Below are positions 52,980-62,632 of a stretch of 64,000 nucleotides of DNA, piece by piece (the stretch's first letter is position 1; each line of letters opens with the position of its first letter). The stretch lies in NCBI GenBank assembly GCA_903851195.1, contig CAINNJ010000064.1, forward strand, positions 248,001 through 312,000, in the 5' to 3' direction. Source of the stretch: an uncultured Acidobacteriia bacterium. Lineage in GTDB: Bacteria > Acidobacteriota > Terriglobia > Bryobacterales > Bryobacteraceae. The notes below the pieces were generated by a model that worked only from the letters and a program-made list of their open reading frames with translations, searched no databases and had not been told where the DNA came from. The translations under genes were made by a program, and so were the position numbers.

Positions 52980-54476
52980 ATGAAGACGCTCTGGTTGTTC
53001 CCCGTGCTGGTTTCCACCGCCACCGCCGCCGGACCCGCGCTGCAATGCACGGATCTGGCCGCCAAACCCTTCGGCAAGGACGTCAGGATCGTCTCGGCGA
53101 CCCTCATCCCCGCCAAAGACTCCCTGCCGGAACACTGCGACGTCCGCGGCGTCATCTGGCCCGAAGCCGGTTTCGCCATCAAACTCCCCACCGCCTGGAA
53201 CGACCGGTTTCAGATGGTCGGCAACGGCGGCACCGCGGGCACCATCAGCATCGGAGCCGTGGACGGCGCCGTGCGCAAGGGCTTCGCCGCCGCCTCTACC
53301 GATACCGGACATGACGCCGCGAAAGAACCTCTCGCCACGTTCGCCTACGTGACCCCGCAGAACCCCGAGGGTCATCGTAAATTCCTCGATTTCGCGTATC
53401 TCTCGGTTCACGAAACCGCCGTCCTCGCGAAACAGGTGATCCGGACCTACTACGGTTCCGCGCCCCGCTACTCCTACTGGGTCGGCTGTTCCACCGGCGG
53501 CCGGCAAGGCCTGCAGGAAGCCCAGCGCTATCCCGAAGATTTCGACGGCCTCGTCGTCGGCGCCCCCGGCCTCTACAACACCGGCAACTCGATGCGCCGC
53601 ATCTGGATCGGCCAGACCCAAACCGGCGACGGCGCCATACCGGCCGAAAAACTCCCCCTCATCACCAAAGCCATCTACGAAAAATGCGACGCCCTCGACG
53701 GCCTGAAAGACGGCCTGATCGACGATCCCCGCCGCTGCCCGTTCGAGCCCGCCCGCGACCTGCCGAAATGCGCGTCCGGAAACGGCGCCGATTGCTTCAC
53801 CGCGGCCCAGCTCGACGCCCTCACGAAGATCTACGGCGGCCCGCGCACCTCCGCCGGCAAACAACTCTTCCCTGGCGAACTGGTCGGCAGCGAACCCGTG
53901 TGGCCCGACAATTTCATCCTGCCCGACAAAACCGTGCTGCCCCGCGCCGAGAGCCAGATGAAATACGAAATGCTCGATCCCGCCCCCGGCCCGTCCTGGA
54001 CTTTCCGCCTGTTCAACTTCGATTCCGATCCCGCCCGCCTGTCGAAAGCAGCCGCGGAACTCAATGCCCTGAACACGGATCTGTCCCCCCTGAAGAAACG
54101 CGGCGGCAAAATCCTGCAGTATTCCGGCTGGGCCGATCAGCAGGTGAATCCCCTGCCAGGCCTCGACTATTACGAAACCGTCAGCCGCAAATTCGGCGAC
54201 GCCGCCACGCGCGATTTCTACCGCGTCTTCATGGTTCCCGGCATGTTCCACTGCAACGGCGGACCCGGCTGCAACACCGCCGACTGGCTCACCGCCGTGA
54301 TGAACTGGGTGGAAAAGGGAACCGCCCCCGCGCAGCTGACCGGCGCTCACATCGAAAGCGGCAAGACCACCCGCACCCGGCCGCTCTGCCCGTATCCGCA
54401 GGTCGCCCGCTACAAAGGCATGGGAAGCACTGACGAAGCGGAAAACTTCACTTGCGTGGCACCGAAACCGGAATAG
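52980..54476 (+). CDS. Tannase/feruloyl esterase-family protein
   Basis: 498 residues with a signal peptide (MKTLWLFPVLVSTATAAG). The nucleophile motif is VGCSTGGRQGLQEAQRYPED, the acid and base are in QYSGWADQQVNP and MVPGMFHCNGGPGC; conserved Cys pairs and CFTAAQLDALTKIYGGP complete the family pattern. It hydrolyses ester bonds of phenolic acids in plant or tannin material and acts outside the cytoplasm, fitting a polymer-degrading soil lifestyle. Confidence 0.9.
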   Translation: MKTLWLFPVLVSTATAAGPALQCTDLAAKPFGKDVRIVSATLIPAKDSLPEHCDVRGVIWPEAGFAIKLPTAWNDRFQMVGNGGTAGTISIGAVDGAVRKGFAAASTDTGHDAAKEPLATFAYVTPQNPEGHRKFLDFAYLSVHETAVLAKQVIRTYYGSAPRYSYWVGCSTGGRQGLQEAQRYPEDFDGLVVGAPGLYNTGNSMRRIWIGQTQTGDGAIPAEKLPLITKAIYEKCDALDGLKDGLIDDPRRCPFEPARDLPKCASGNGADCFTAAQLDALTKIYGGPRTSAGKQLFPGELVGSEPVWPDNFILPDKTVLPRAESQMKYEMLDPAPGPSWTFRLFNFDSDPARLSKAAAELNALNTDLSPLKKRGGKILQYSGWADQQVNPLPGLDYYETVSRKFGDAATRDFYRVFMVPGMFHCNGGPGCNTADWLTAVMNWVEKGTAPAQLTGAHIESGKTTRTRPLCPYPQVARYKGMGSTDEAENFTCVAPKPE

Positions 54477-54608
54477 TCCGGAATGCCGCGCAAACGTTGA
54501 TCTTTCCGTGTAATTAATTTACGATTGGAAGTCTATGGAGCCGATACATTCCCCGGCTTTAACGGCGAGTGTCTGCGTCTCCGCGCGGAGCGCCACGCCG
54601 GCACGCGC

Positions 54609-56666
54609 ATGATTTTTTTCCTGCCGATTCTCATGTCCGCCGCCTCGGTAACGGCGGTGACCGTCATGGAACGCAGACGCGTGCGCCTGGCGGCCAAAAC
54701 TCTGCCGGTCTCGCAGCCCGCGCCCGTCGGCATGCAAGCTCCTGCCCCGCCAGCCTCGCCAGCGCTCGATGTCGCGGATGACAAGGGTATCCGCCTTCGC
54801 GCCGGCTTCGTCGGTTCTACTCTCCCTCATAGTGACGACGAAAAACGCGAACTGGCCGCGCTGCGCCGTGGGTCCGTGGGCCTCGGCCTGAGCACGGTCG
54901 GCGTTTTCTTTCCGCCCCTGCAACTGGCCGGCATCGCCCTGACCATGCCGGAGATCAAAGACGAATTCGCCGACGCATGGCACGCCCTGGTTCACGAACG
55001 CCGCATCCGTTCTTCCATGGTGAGTTCCGCCTTCGTCGTCGGCTCCGTCGCGGGCGGCTACTTCTTTACCCTCACCGCCGGAGGCTGGCTCATCGGTCTG
55101 AACCGCTGGCTGGCGGCCAAAGCGGAACGCGAATCCAGACAAGGGCTCGTCGAAAACTTCAGCCGGCTGCTGGACGACGTTCGCGTGGTGTACGACGGCA
55201 GCGAGACCGACATCCCCGCCGAACAGGTTCGCCCCGGCGATGTGGTCGTGATCCGCGCGGGCGCGACAACGGTCCTGGATGGCGTCGTCCTCGAAGGTTT
55301 TGCTTCCGTCGACCAGCATCTCCTCACCGGCGAACTGCAGCCCGCCGAACTGGGTCCGGGCGACCGCGTCACCGCCTCCACACCCGTCCTCGCCGGCCGC
55401 GCCCTGGTGCGCGTGGAACTCCCGCGCGCCGGCATCACGGCCCCGCGCCTCGGCCACGCCGTCGCCGATATCGACGGCTACAAAAAAGACCTTGCCGAGC
55501 GCCTCGAAACAGCCAGTGACAAGGCGGCCTTGCCCTCCCTGTTCCTCGGCCTGGTCGCCGCCCCCTTCGTGGGACTCGGCGGAGCCATGAGCATGCTGAT
55601 GGTCTCCGCCGCCTACCGCATGAAGCTCTACAGTCCGTTGAGCATGTTGCGGCAGATGGACCTCGCGGCCGGACGGGGCATTCTGGTCAAAGACGGCCGG
55701 GCTCTCGAACGGGCGCGCACCGTCGACACCGTCGTCTTCGACAAATTCGCCGTGCGCTCCATGGAGCAGGCCCAGGTGGTCAATATTCACTCCTGCGCCG
55801 GTTTTCTGGATCCCGAAGTGCTTCGCCTCGCCGCCGCCGCCGAAACGAACCAGACGCATCCGCTGGCGCGCGCCATCCTCGCCGCCGCGGAAGCCCGCAG
55901 CATCGCCCCGCCCGTTGTGGACCACTCCGAATATGTGCCCGGCTTCGGTATCGAAGTCCGGCTTGGTGGCAGGACGGTCCGCGCCGGAAGCCGGCGTTTC
56001 ATGGCGGCCGCCAATCTGACCGTGCCGCCGGCCATCGACCGCGTGGAAGCCGACGCCCGCCGCAACGGCCACTCCGTCGTCTATGTCGCGGCCGATGGCT
56101 CACTCGCCGGCGTGATCGTCCTCGAGCGCGTGCTGCGTGAGGATTGCCAGACCATGATCGTGCGCCTGCGCTCGCGCGGCCTGAAAATCTGGCTCCTCTC
56201 CGGCGAACCCGAAGAAGCCACCAAACAGATGGCCTCCCGCATCGGCGCCGACCGGCATTTTTCCGATCGGTCCACCCAGGAGAAAGCCGCTCTCATCAAA
56301 CAGTTGCAGCAGGAAGGCAGCAAAATCTGCCTGGTGGGCGATGGCGTCCGGGACGCCGCCGCGCACAAAAGCGCCCTGGTCTCCGTCTCCCTGCGCGGCC
56401 CGGCCACCATCGCCGAAGACGGCGCGCAGATGGTGATTCTCCGCGGAGAAATCACGCAACTCCGGCAGGTCTTCGGTCTCGCCACGGAATTCGCGATCAG
56501 CAGTCAGGCCCTGTCGTTTGCGTCTTCCCTGCCCAGCTTCGTCATCGTCGGTGGCACCATCTTCTTCGGATGGGGCCTGCTGACCAACATGCTCCTCTAC
56601 CAGGTCTCCATCCCCTTCACGCTTCACAGGATGGCGAAAACGGCGCGTTCCCGTCAGACCCGCTGA
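54609..56666 (+). CDS. P-type ATPase-like protein with degenerate catalytic motif
   Basis: 685 residues from ATG 54609 (TTG 54525 is possible). Layout is P1B-like: N-terminal membrane helices, an actuator domain with LTGELQP (TGE kept), two helices, a P domain and an N domain with the NQTHPLARAI (HP) motif, then GDGVRDAAA. The phosphorylation motif DKTGT is DKFAV (Asp378-Val382) in TVVFDKFAVRS, and the metal-binding CPC helix reads MSMLMVSAAYRM. The Asp itself remains. The N-terminus has no metal-binding domain. It is probably inactive in transport or has another role; full-length conservation argues against a simple pseudogene. Confidence 0.82.
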   Translation: MIFFLPILMSAASVTAVTVMERRRVRLAAKTLPVSQPAPVGMQAPAPPASPALDVADDKGIRLRAGFVGSTLPHSDDEKRELAALRRGSVGLGLSTVGVFFPPLQLAGIALTMPEIKDEFADAWHALVHERRIRSSMVSSAFVVGSVAGGYFFTLTAGGWLIGLNRWLAAKAERESRQGLVENFSRLLDDVRVVYDGSETDIPAEQVRPGDVVVIRAGATTVLDGVVLEGFASVDQHLLTGELQPAELGPGDRVTASTPVLAGRALVRVELPRAGITAPRLGHAVADIDGYKKDLAERLETASDKAALPSLFLGLVAAPFVGLGGAMSMLMVSAAYRMKLYSPLSMLRQMDLAAGRGILVKDGRALERARTVDTVVFDKFAVRSMEQAQVVNIHSCAGFLDPEVLRLAAAAETNQTHPLARAILAAAEARSIAPPVVDHSEYVPGFGIEVRLGGRTVRAGSRRFMAAANLTVPPAIDRVEADARRNGHSVVYVAADGSLAGVIVLERVLREDCQTMIVRLRSRGLKIWLLSGEPEEATKQMASRIGADRHFSDRSTQEKAALIKQLQQEGSKICLVGDGVRDAAAHKSALVSVSLRGPATIAEDGAQMVILRGEITQLRQVFGLATEFAISSQALSFASSLPSFVIVGGTIFFGWGLLTNMLLYQVSIPFTLHRMAKTARSRQTR

Positions 56667-58168
56667 CCGGCCATCTGCCTTCCGATCAGCGCCAGATCCG
56701 CCGCTTCCGGCGTGGTCTCGAACACCAGCTTCCCTTCGCTCATCACGAAGATGCGATCAGCCAGTTCCAGCAGCTCATCCAGATCCTCGCTGATCAGTAA
56801 CACCGCCGCCCCGTCGTTGCGGGCCTGCAACAACTGATCGTGGATAAAATCCACCGCCTTGAAATCCAGCCCGAAACACGGATTCGCCGCCACCAGCACC
56901 CGCACCTTCCCGCTCGAAAGTTCCCGCGCCAGAATCGCCCGCTGCACGTTGCCGCCGGAAAGGTCGCCGATCGCCAGTTCTCCCTCGGGCGGCCGCACCG
57001 AAAACTTCCGGATCATCTCCCGCCCGAAATCCGCGATCGCCTTGCGGTCCAGCAGGAACCCGAACTTCTGAAACGGTGGCCGGTCGAAGAGCCGGAACGC
57101 GATATTCTCCGCGACACTCATGCGCGGCGCCGATGCATTGCGCAGCGGTTCTTCGGGCAGGATAAAAAAACGGTGTTGCAGCAGCATCTCGCGCGTCGGC
57201 AGATGCCGCTCGCCATCCACCGTGATCGCCCCGGCCGTCATCTCGCGCTGGCCCGCAATCGCCTCCAGCAGTTCGCGCTGCCCGTTCCCCGAAACCCCCG
57301 CGATCCCCACAATCTCGCCTTCGCGCACCGTCAGACGAACCTCCTTCACGGCCTCCACGCCGCTGTCGCCCACCGCGCCGATCCCGTCGAGATACAACAC
57401 CGGCCCGCCCGGACTGCGTGTCTTCCCCACCTTCCGCTCCGCGCGCGCCTCGCCCATCATCATTTCCGCCATCCGCGCGGAATCCAAGTCCGCCGTGCGG
57501 CCCGCCCCGGCCTGCTTTCCCCGCCGCAACACCGTCACGCCGTCGCAAAACGCGAATACTTCCCGGAATTTATGCGTAATCAGCAAAACGCTGAGTTCGC
57601 CCCGATCCACCATGCGCCGCAACAGCCCGAGAACCTCGTCCGCCTCCTGCGGCGTCAGCACCGATGTCGGTTCATCCAGAATCAGAAAGCGCGTCTCCAG
57701 ATAAAGCTCTTTCAGAATCTCGACTTTCTGTTTCTGCCCCGCCGAAAGCGTGGAAATCCGGCTGTCCGGATCCACATGAAACGGCGCCTGCTTCAGAAAC
57801 TCCGCCAGCCGGACGCGCTCCGCTTTCCAGTCGATCACCATCGGCAGATCCGGCCTCGCCAGCACCAGATTCTCCGCCACCGTCATCGAAGGAACCAGCG
57901 TGAAATGCTGAAACACCATGCCGATCCCGTGCCGCCGGGCCTCTTTCGGAGATCCCACCCGCAGCGGCTCGCCATTGACCTTCACCACGCCCTGGTCCGC
58001 CGGATAAAACCCCATCAAACACTTGACCAGCGTGCTCTTCCCCGCGCCGTTTTCACCCAGCAGCGCATGGAAGACGCCGGGCGGCAGATGCAGGCTGACG
58101 TTGTCCACGGCCTTCAGCGCGCCGAATGTTTTGGTAATTCCGACAGCTTCGATATCGGGCGGCTTCAT
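56654..58168 (-). CDS. Double-domain ABC ATPase of a BMP-type nucleoside/sugar importer
   Basis: 504 residues, two nucleotide-binding domains as in RbsA or NupA/YufO. Domain 1 has GENGAGKSTLVKCLMGF, LSAGQKQKVEILKEL and FLILDEPTSVLTP; domain 2 has a degenerate Walker A (GVSGNGQRELLEAI) and LSGGNVQRAILAREL. This drives the two permeases encoded upstream. Its end overlaps the convergent P-type ATPase gene by 13 bases. Confidence 0.9.
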   Translation of the reverse strand: MKPPDIEAVGITKTFGALKAVDNVSLHLPPGVFHALLGENGAGKSTLVKCLMGFYPADQGVVKVNGEPLRVGSPKEARRHGIGMVFQHFTLVPSMTVAENLVLARPDLPMVIDWKAERVRLAEFLKQAPFHVDPDSRISTLSAGQKQKVEILKELYLETRFLILDEPTSVLTPQEADEVLGLLRRMVDRGELSVLLITHKFREVFAFCDGVTVLRRGKQAGAGRTADLDSARMAEMMMGEARAERKVGKTRSPGGPVLYLDGIGAVGDSGVEAVKEVRLTVREGEIVGIAGVSGNGQRELLEAIAGQREMTAGAITVDGERHLPTREMLLQHRFFILPEEPLRNASAPRMSVAENIAFRLFDRPPFQKFGFLLDRKAIADFGREMIRKFSVRPPEGELAIGDLSGGNVQRAILARELSSGKVRVLVAANPCFGLDFKAVDFIHDQLLQARNDGAAVLLISEDLDELLELADRIFVMSEGKLVFETTPEAADLALIGRQMAGQRV

Positions 58169-58175
58169 CGTGTTC

Positions 58176-59105
58176 TTACTTCTTTCCCAGGGCGCCCGGC
58201 ATGCCCGTCAGGCTGCGGTTCGGCGAGCACGTCGCAATCATCACCGCCAGAGTCAGCAGATACGGCGACGCATTGAACAAGTGGTAATAACCATTGATTC
58301 CCAACGACTGCAGCGACGGCCCCAGCGCCTGCGCGCCCCCGAACAGCAGCGCGGCCGCCAGACATCGCCGCGGGCTCCACCGCGCGAAAATCACCAGCGC
58401 CACGGCCATCAGCCCCTGCCCCCCCGAAATCCCTTCCGACCAGATACCCGGAAAATACAGCGTCAGATGCGCCCCGCCGATCGCGGCCAGCCCACCGCCC
58501 GCCGTGATCGCGAAAAAACGCACCCGGTTGACATCGATCCCCAGTGCCCGCGCGGCCTGCGGATCGTCGCCCGTCGCCCGGATCTGCAGCCCCCAGCGCG
58601 TCCGCGTGAATACCCAGTGCAGCAGGAAACTCAGCGCGATCCCCACGAAGAACAGCGGACTGATGCGCAAGGCCGAAGCCACCGCCGGCGTGTGACTCCA
58701 GCCGCCCAGATTCAGAAGCGGCAACTGCGGCGCCATCGGGGCCACGAAGCGCTTGCCGAAGAAGAACGCGAGACCGCTGCCGAACAGGATCATCGCAATC
58801 CCCGCCGCCACATCGTTCACCGCCGGCTGCTGCGTCATCCACGCATGCAGAGCGCCCAGCAGCAGCCCCGCCGCCGCCGCGGCCAGCACACCCAGCCACG
58901 GAGACCCGGTCAGATCCGAAACCCCGAACGCCGTCATCGCTCCCATCAGGAGCACGCCTTCCATCCCGAGATTGATCTTGCCGCTCTTCTCCGTCAGGCA
59001 CTCGCCCAGACTCACGAACATATACGGAATGCTGCCCCGCATCGCGCCCCCGCACAGCGCGACCACCAAGCCCCACCCTCCCAGACTCTCAGGCGGCAAC
59101 TGCAT
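58176..59105 (-). CDS. ABC importer permease (YufQ/NupQ-like)
   Basis: 309 residues with eight or nine membrane helices. KSGKINLGMEGVLLMGAMTA carries the NLG-EG motif of BPD-type permeases for simple sugars and nucleosides; the partner lies upstream and overlaps by 17 bases, the ATPase starts seven bases after it. Works as one half of a heterodimeric permease. Confidence 0.87.
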   Translation of the reverse strand: MQLPPESLGGWGLVVALCGGAMRGSIPYMFVSLGECLTEKSGKINLGMEGVLLMGAMTAFGVSDLTGSPWLGVLAAAAAGLLLGALHAWMTQQPAVNDVAAGIAMILFGSGLAFFFGKRFVAPMAPQLPLLNLGGWSHTPAVASALRISPLFFVGIALSFLLHWVFTRTRWGLQIRATGDDPQAARALGIDVNRVRFFAITAGGGLAAIGGAHLTLYFPGIWSEGISGGQGLMAVALVIFARWSPRRCLAAALLFGGAQALGPSLQSLGINGYYHLFNASPYLLTLAVMIATCSPNRSLTGMPGALGKK

Positions 59106-60138
59106 TCGCTTTGCCTCCCGGAATCTTCAAACGACCGTACACCGTATCGCTCAGCAGGATGAACAGAAACAGCGTTCCCTCCAGCACCGTGATGGTGGCA
59201 TCGGGGAGATCGTGCGCCCGCTGCAGCATCCCGCTGCCCGCGACCAGACCACCCACCAGCACCGAGAACAGCATCACGCCCAGCGGCGACTGCCGCGCCA
59301 GAAACGCCACCAGAATACCCGTGTACCCATACCCGGCATTCAGCGATTCATTCCCGCGCCCGTGTACCGCCGCCACTTCCACCATGCCCGCAATGCCCGC
59401 GCACGCGCCGCCCAGAAATCCTGCCATCACCACCAGCCGCCCCACCGGCAGACCCACCAGCTTCGCCGTGCGCACATTGCCCCCGGCTACTTTCATCGAA
59501 AAACCGAACGTGGTGCGCTCCACCAGAAACCACGCCACCAGGCAGCCGATCACGCCGAACAGCAGCCCGTGGTGCACATGAGTTCCCGAGAAGAAGCCCA
59601 ACCGGTGATCCAGCGGAAGCGGGAACGTCGCCGGACTGTTGAAGCTCGACGGATCCCGCAGCGGCCCCTCGATCAGCTGGTTCATCAAGGCAATTGCCAG
59701 ATAATTCAGCAACAGTCCACTGATCACCGCACTCACACCGCGATAATGCTGCAGCGCCACACTGAAAGCGATCCACAGACCGCCGCACAGCATCGCCGCC
59801 AGCACCATGAAAGTCAGGCTCACCAGCGAAGGCATTTGCGCAGTCGACAGTCCTGCCGTGATCGCGCCCAGGCCCCCCACCACCACCGCCCCTTCATTGC
59901 CGATCACGATGATTCCCGCGCGTGCCGGCAGCGCGGTGCAAAGGCCGCAGAGCAGCAGCGGAGACGCGCGCACCAGCGTGTTCTGCCACGAATACCAACT
60001 CCCGAAACCGGCCTTCCAAAGCGATGCATACACGCCTAACGGATTCACGCCCAGCGCGGCGCAGAACACGCCGAACACAAGCATGGCGGCGGCCACCGCG
60101 CCCAGTGGCACGAACAGATCGGGCCCTTTCAGCTTCAT
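59089..60138 (-). CDS. ABC importer permease (YufP/NupP-like)
   Basis: 349 residues from ATG 60138 (ATGA overlap with the binding protein). About nine membrane helices; ARAGIIVIGNEGAVVVGGLG is the family's version of the cytosolic EG loop, GGNVRTAKLVGLPVGRLVV a typical coupling region. Pairs with the next permease. Confidence 0.87.
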   Translation of the reverse strand: MKLKGPDLFVPLGAVAAAMLVFGVFCAALGVNPLGVYASLWKAGFGSWYSWQNTLVRASPLLLCGLCTALPARAGIIVIGNEGAVVVGGLGAITAGLSTAQMPSLVSLTFMVLAAMLCGGLWIAFSVALQHYRGVSAVISGLLLNYLAIALMNQLIEGPLRDPSSFNSPATFPLPLDHRLGFFSGTHVHHGLLFGVIGCLVAWFLVERTTFGFSMKVAGGNVRTAKLVGLPVGRLVVMAGFLGGACAGIAGMVEVAAVHGRGNESLNAGYGYTGILVAFLARQSPLGVMLFSVLVGGLVAGSGMLQRAHDLPDATITVLEGTLFLFILLSDTVYGRLKIPGGKANAVAA

Positions 60139-61241
60139 CGCGCGCTGCCCTCCACGCCTTCCACCAGGTAATCCATGCGATCGAGTTCCACATCCGCCAC
60201 GTTGAGCGTGGTGCCCGCGGCGATCTGAACCTTCCCCTGGTTGTCCCGAACCGGTCCGCGATAGATGCCGAGCGAGCCGTTCAGAATGCCCGCCTTCGCC
60301 GCCGCGATACGCTCCCGCGCCGTCTGCGACACCGAAGGACCGTATGGCGAGAGCTTGCAAAACTCATCTTTCAGCGTGCCCGTCAGACGCCGCGGAATGG
60401 TCCCGTTGGTCACCGACAGCCCGTCCCGCGCCATCTGCGCCACGCGTTGATAAACCGTGCCCCAGGCCCACTGCGCGCCCGTCAGAAAACCCCGCGGCGC
60501 CATACTCGACTGATCGAACTGATAGCCGCAGCCGAACACCCCGCGCCGTTCCGCCGTCTGCACAATCACGCGCGGCGAACCGGTATGTCCGGTCAGCACA
60601 TCGATCCCCTGATCCACCAGACTGCTGGACGCCTCGGCCTCCCGCACCGGCAAAACCCAGTCGCCCGTGAACACCACCTTCGTGGTGACCCGCGGATTTA
60701 CGCTGCGCGCCCCCAGCGTGAAACTGTTGATATTGCGCAGCACCTGCGGAATCGGTTTCGCGGCCACGAAGCCCAGCTTGCCCGTCCGCGTCGACATCCC
60801 CGCCAGCATCCCGGACAAATACTCCACTTCGTCGATAAAACCGAAATAAATGCCGATATTCTTCGGGTGTTTCTTCTCGTCGTAAAGTCCGCCGCAGTGA
60901 AAGAACTGCACGGACGGATTCTCGCGCGCAATATCCACCGTGAACGGATCGAAATGGCCGAACGAAGTCGCGAACACCACCTTCGCCCCGTCCTGATAGA
61001 TCATGTCGCGCATGGACTCCCCGGCGGCCACCGTCTCCGGCACGCTGGCTTCTTCCACGGCCTTCACCCACGGGAATTTTCGCAGTGTCGCCTTGCCTTC
61101 CGCATGGGACTGGTTGTAACCAAGATCGTTCTTCGGGCCGTTGTAGATGAAGCCGATAACCAGCGGATCCTGGGCGTGCTCCGCCGCCAGCAGCGGCGAA
61201 CCGGCCATCGCCGCCAACAGTTGCCGGCGCGTCACGGACAT
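60135..61241 (-). CDS. BMP-family substrate-binding protein
   Basis: 368 residues. MSVTRRQLLAAMAGSPLLAA is a Tat-like export signal (RRQLL). The rest matches the BMP/Med family of nucleoside and related binding proteins: VIGFIYNGPKNDLGYNQSHA and FFHCGGLYDEKKHPKNIGIY. It delivers its ligand to the permeases encoded next. Overlaps AtzE by ten bases. The ligand is inferred only from the operon partners: a ureide or nucleoside-like compound. Confidence 0.88.
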   Translation of the reverse strand: MSVTRRQLLAAMAGSPLLAAEHAQDPLVIGFIYNGPKNDLGYNQSHAEGKATLRKFPWVKAVEEASVPETVAAGESMRDMIYQDGAKVVFATSFGHFDPFTVDIARENPSVQFFHCGGLYDEKKHPKNIGIYFGFIDEVEYLSGMLAGMSTRTGKLGFVAAKPIPQVLRNINSFTLGARSVNPRVTTKVVFTGDWVLPVREAEASSSLVDQGIDVLTGHTGSPRVIVQTAERRGVFGCGYQFDQSSMAPRGFLTGAQWAWGTVYQRVAQMARDGLSVTNGTIPRRLTGTLKDEFCKLSPYGPSVSQTARERIAAAKAGILNGSLGIYRGPVRDNQGKVQIAAGTTLNVADVELDRMDYLVEGVEGSAR

Positions 61242-62632
61242 GACACCGGCGCCGAGACCGCCCCGCGCGACTGCAGTTCCCACGCCACCCGCAGCAACTT
61301 CGCCTCCTGATACGGCGCGCCGATCAGTTGTACGCCCACCGGCATCCGCCCCGGCACATGCACCGGCACCGTCACCACAGGCAAACCGATAAAGGAGATC
61401 GGCTGCGAAAAGATACCGAGATTGGCGCGCGATGGCATGGTCTTCCCGTCCAGCACAATCGTCTCCTGTCCCGCGCGTATCGCCGGGCAAGGCGTGGCGG
61501 GCGCCAGAATGACGTCCGTATTTTTGAAAACTTCCCGCATTTGCTCGCGATACCAGGTTCGAAACCGCTGCGCGAAACTCACCCACGCCGCAGGGACCAG
61601 CGTCCCGGCCAGAAACCGGCTTCGCGTCAAAGGATCGAACCGTTCCGCCTGTGTGCGCAGATCGTTCAGATGATGATTGCCGCCCTCTGACGCCGTAATC
61701 ACATACGCCGCGGCACGCGCCCTCGCGGCTTCGGGCAATTCCACCACGTGGCTCGCGCTTAGCGAAGCGGCCACGGCGGTCACGGCCTCGAACACCGCCG
61801 GCTCACCCTGTTTCATGAAGTACCCGCCCGCCACGGAAATGCGAAGTCCCTCCGCGCCTTTCGTTAAGTCGGACAGACAGAACTCCTGCGGCAGGTCGCT
61901 GCAGACCGGGTCGCCGGGATCCGGCCCGTTCAACACGTCGAACGCCGCCGCCAGATCCTCCGCAGACCGCGCGAAAGGACCGATGTGGTCCAGACTTCCC
62001 ACAAACAGGAACGCCCCTCTGCGGGAGATCCGTCCGTAAGTCGGTTTCAGCCCGAAAACACCGCAGAAAGCCGAGGGCACCCGAATCGACCCGTTGGTGT
62101 CGGATCCCAGCGTCAAAGGCACCAGACCCGCCGCCACCGCCGCCGCCGAGCCCCCCGAAGATCCGCCGGCCACACGGCTCAGGTCATGCGGATTCTTCGT
62201 AACACCGTAATGGCTGTTCTCAGTCGTGAACCCATACGCGAACTCGTCCATGTTCAGCGCGCCCAGCAGCACGGCCCCGGCCTTGCGCAGCGCTGCCACC
62301 GTCGCCGCGTCTCGCTCCGGCGCCGCTGCACTGGCGCGAATCACCGAACCCGCCAGAGTCGGCAAGCCCTGAATATCGAGCAGGTTCTTGACCGCGTAAG
62401 GAACTCCGGCAAGAGGCCCGGGATCTTCGCCGCGGCCAATCGCCGAGTCCACCGCCGCGGCCTCCTGAAGAGCCCTTTCCGCGGTTACGGCCGTAAAGCA
62501 GTTCAGGGTGGAGTCCGCGGCTGCGATCCGGCTCAGCGCGGCCTGTGCCACCGCGACTGCCGTCGTCCGGCCCGACTTGACCGCGCCCGCGATAGCGACC
62601 GCGCCCTGTTCGCCCGATAAGAAGTCCGTCAT
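61232..62632 (-). CDS. AtzE/HpxY-type amidase (GatA family)
   Basis: 466 residues with the amidase-signature Ser-cisSer-Lys triad: Lys in PYAVKNLLDIQG, the serines in AGGSSGGSAAAVAAG and GSDTNGSIRVPSAFCG. Of the family, AtzE removes an amide from 1-carboxybiuret and HpxY works in oxalurate breakdown; both need a small GatC-like partner (AtzG/HpxX). Here the partner is fused to the protein encoded just before. ATGA overlap with the fusion gene. Confidence 0.85.
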   Translation of the reverse strand: MTDFLSGEQGAVAIAGAVKSGRTTAVAVAQAALSRIAAADSTLNCFTAVTAERALQEAAAVDSAIGRGEDPGPLAGVPYAVKNLLDIQGLPTLAGSVIRASAAAPERDAATVAALRKAGAVLLGALNMDEFAYGFTTENSHYGVTKNPHDLSRVAGGSSGGSAAAVAAGLVPLTLGSDTNGSIRVPSAFCGVFGLKPTYGRISRRGAFLFVGSLDHIGPFARSAEDLAAAFDVLNGPDPGDPVCSDLPQEFCLSDLTKGAEGLRISVAGGYFMKQGEPAVFEAVTAVAASLSASHVVELPEAARARAAAYVITASEGGNHHLNDLRTQAERFDPLTRSRFLAGTLVPAAWVSFAQRFRTWYREQMREVFKNTDVILAPATPCPAIRAGQETIVLDGKTMPSRANLGIFSQPISFIGLPVVTVPVHVPGRMPVGVQLIGAPYQEAKLLRVAWELQSRGAVSAPVSCP

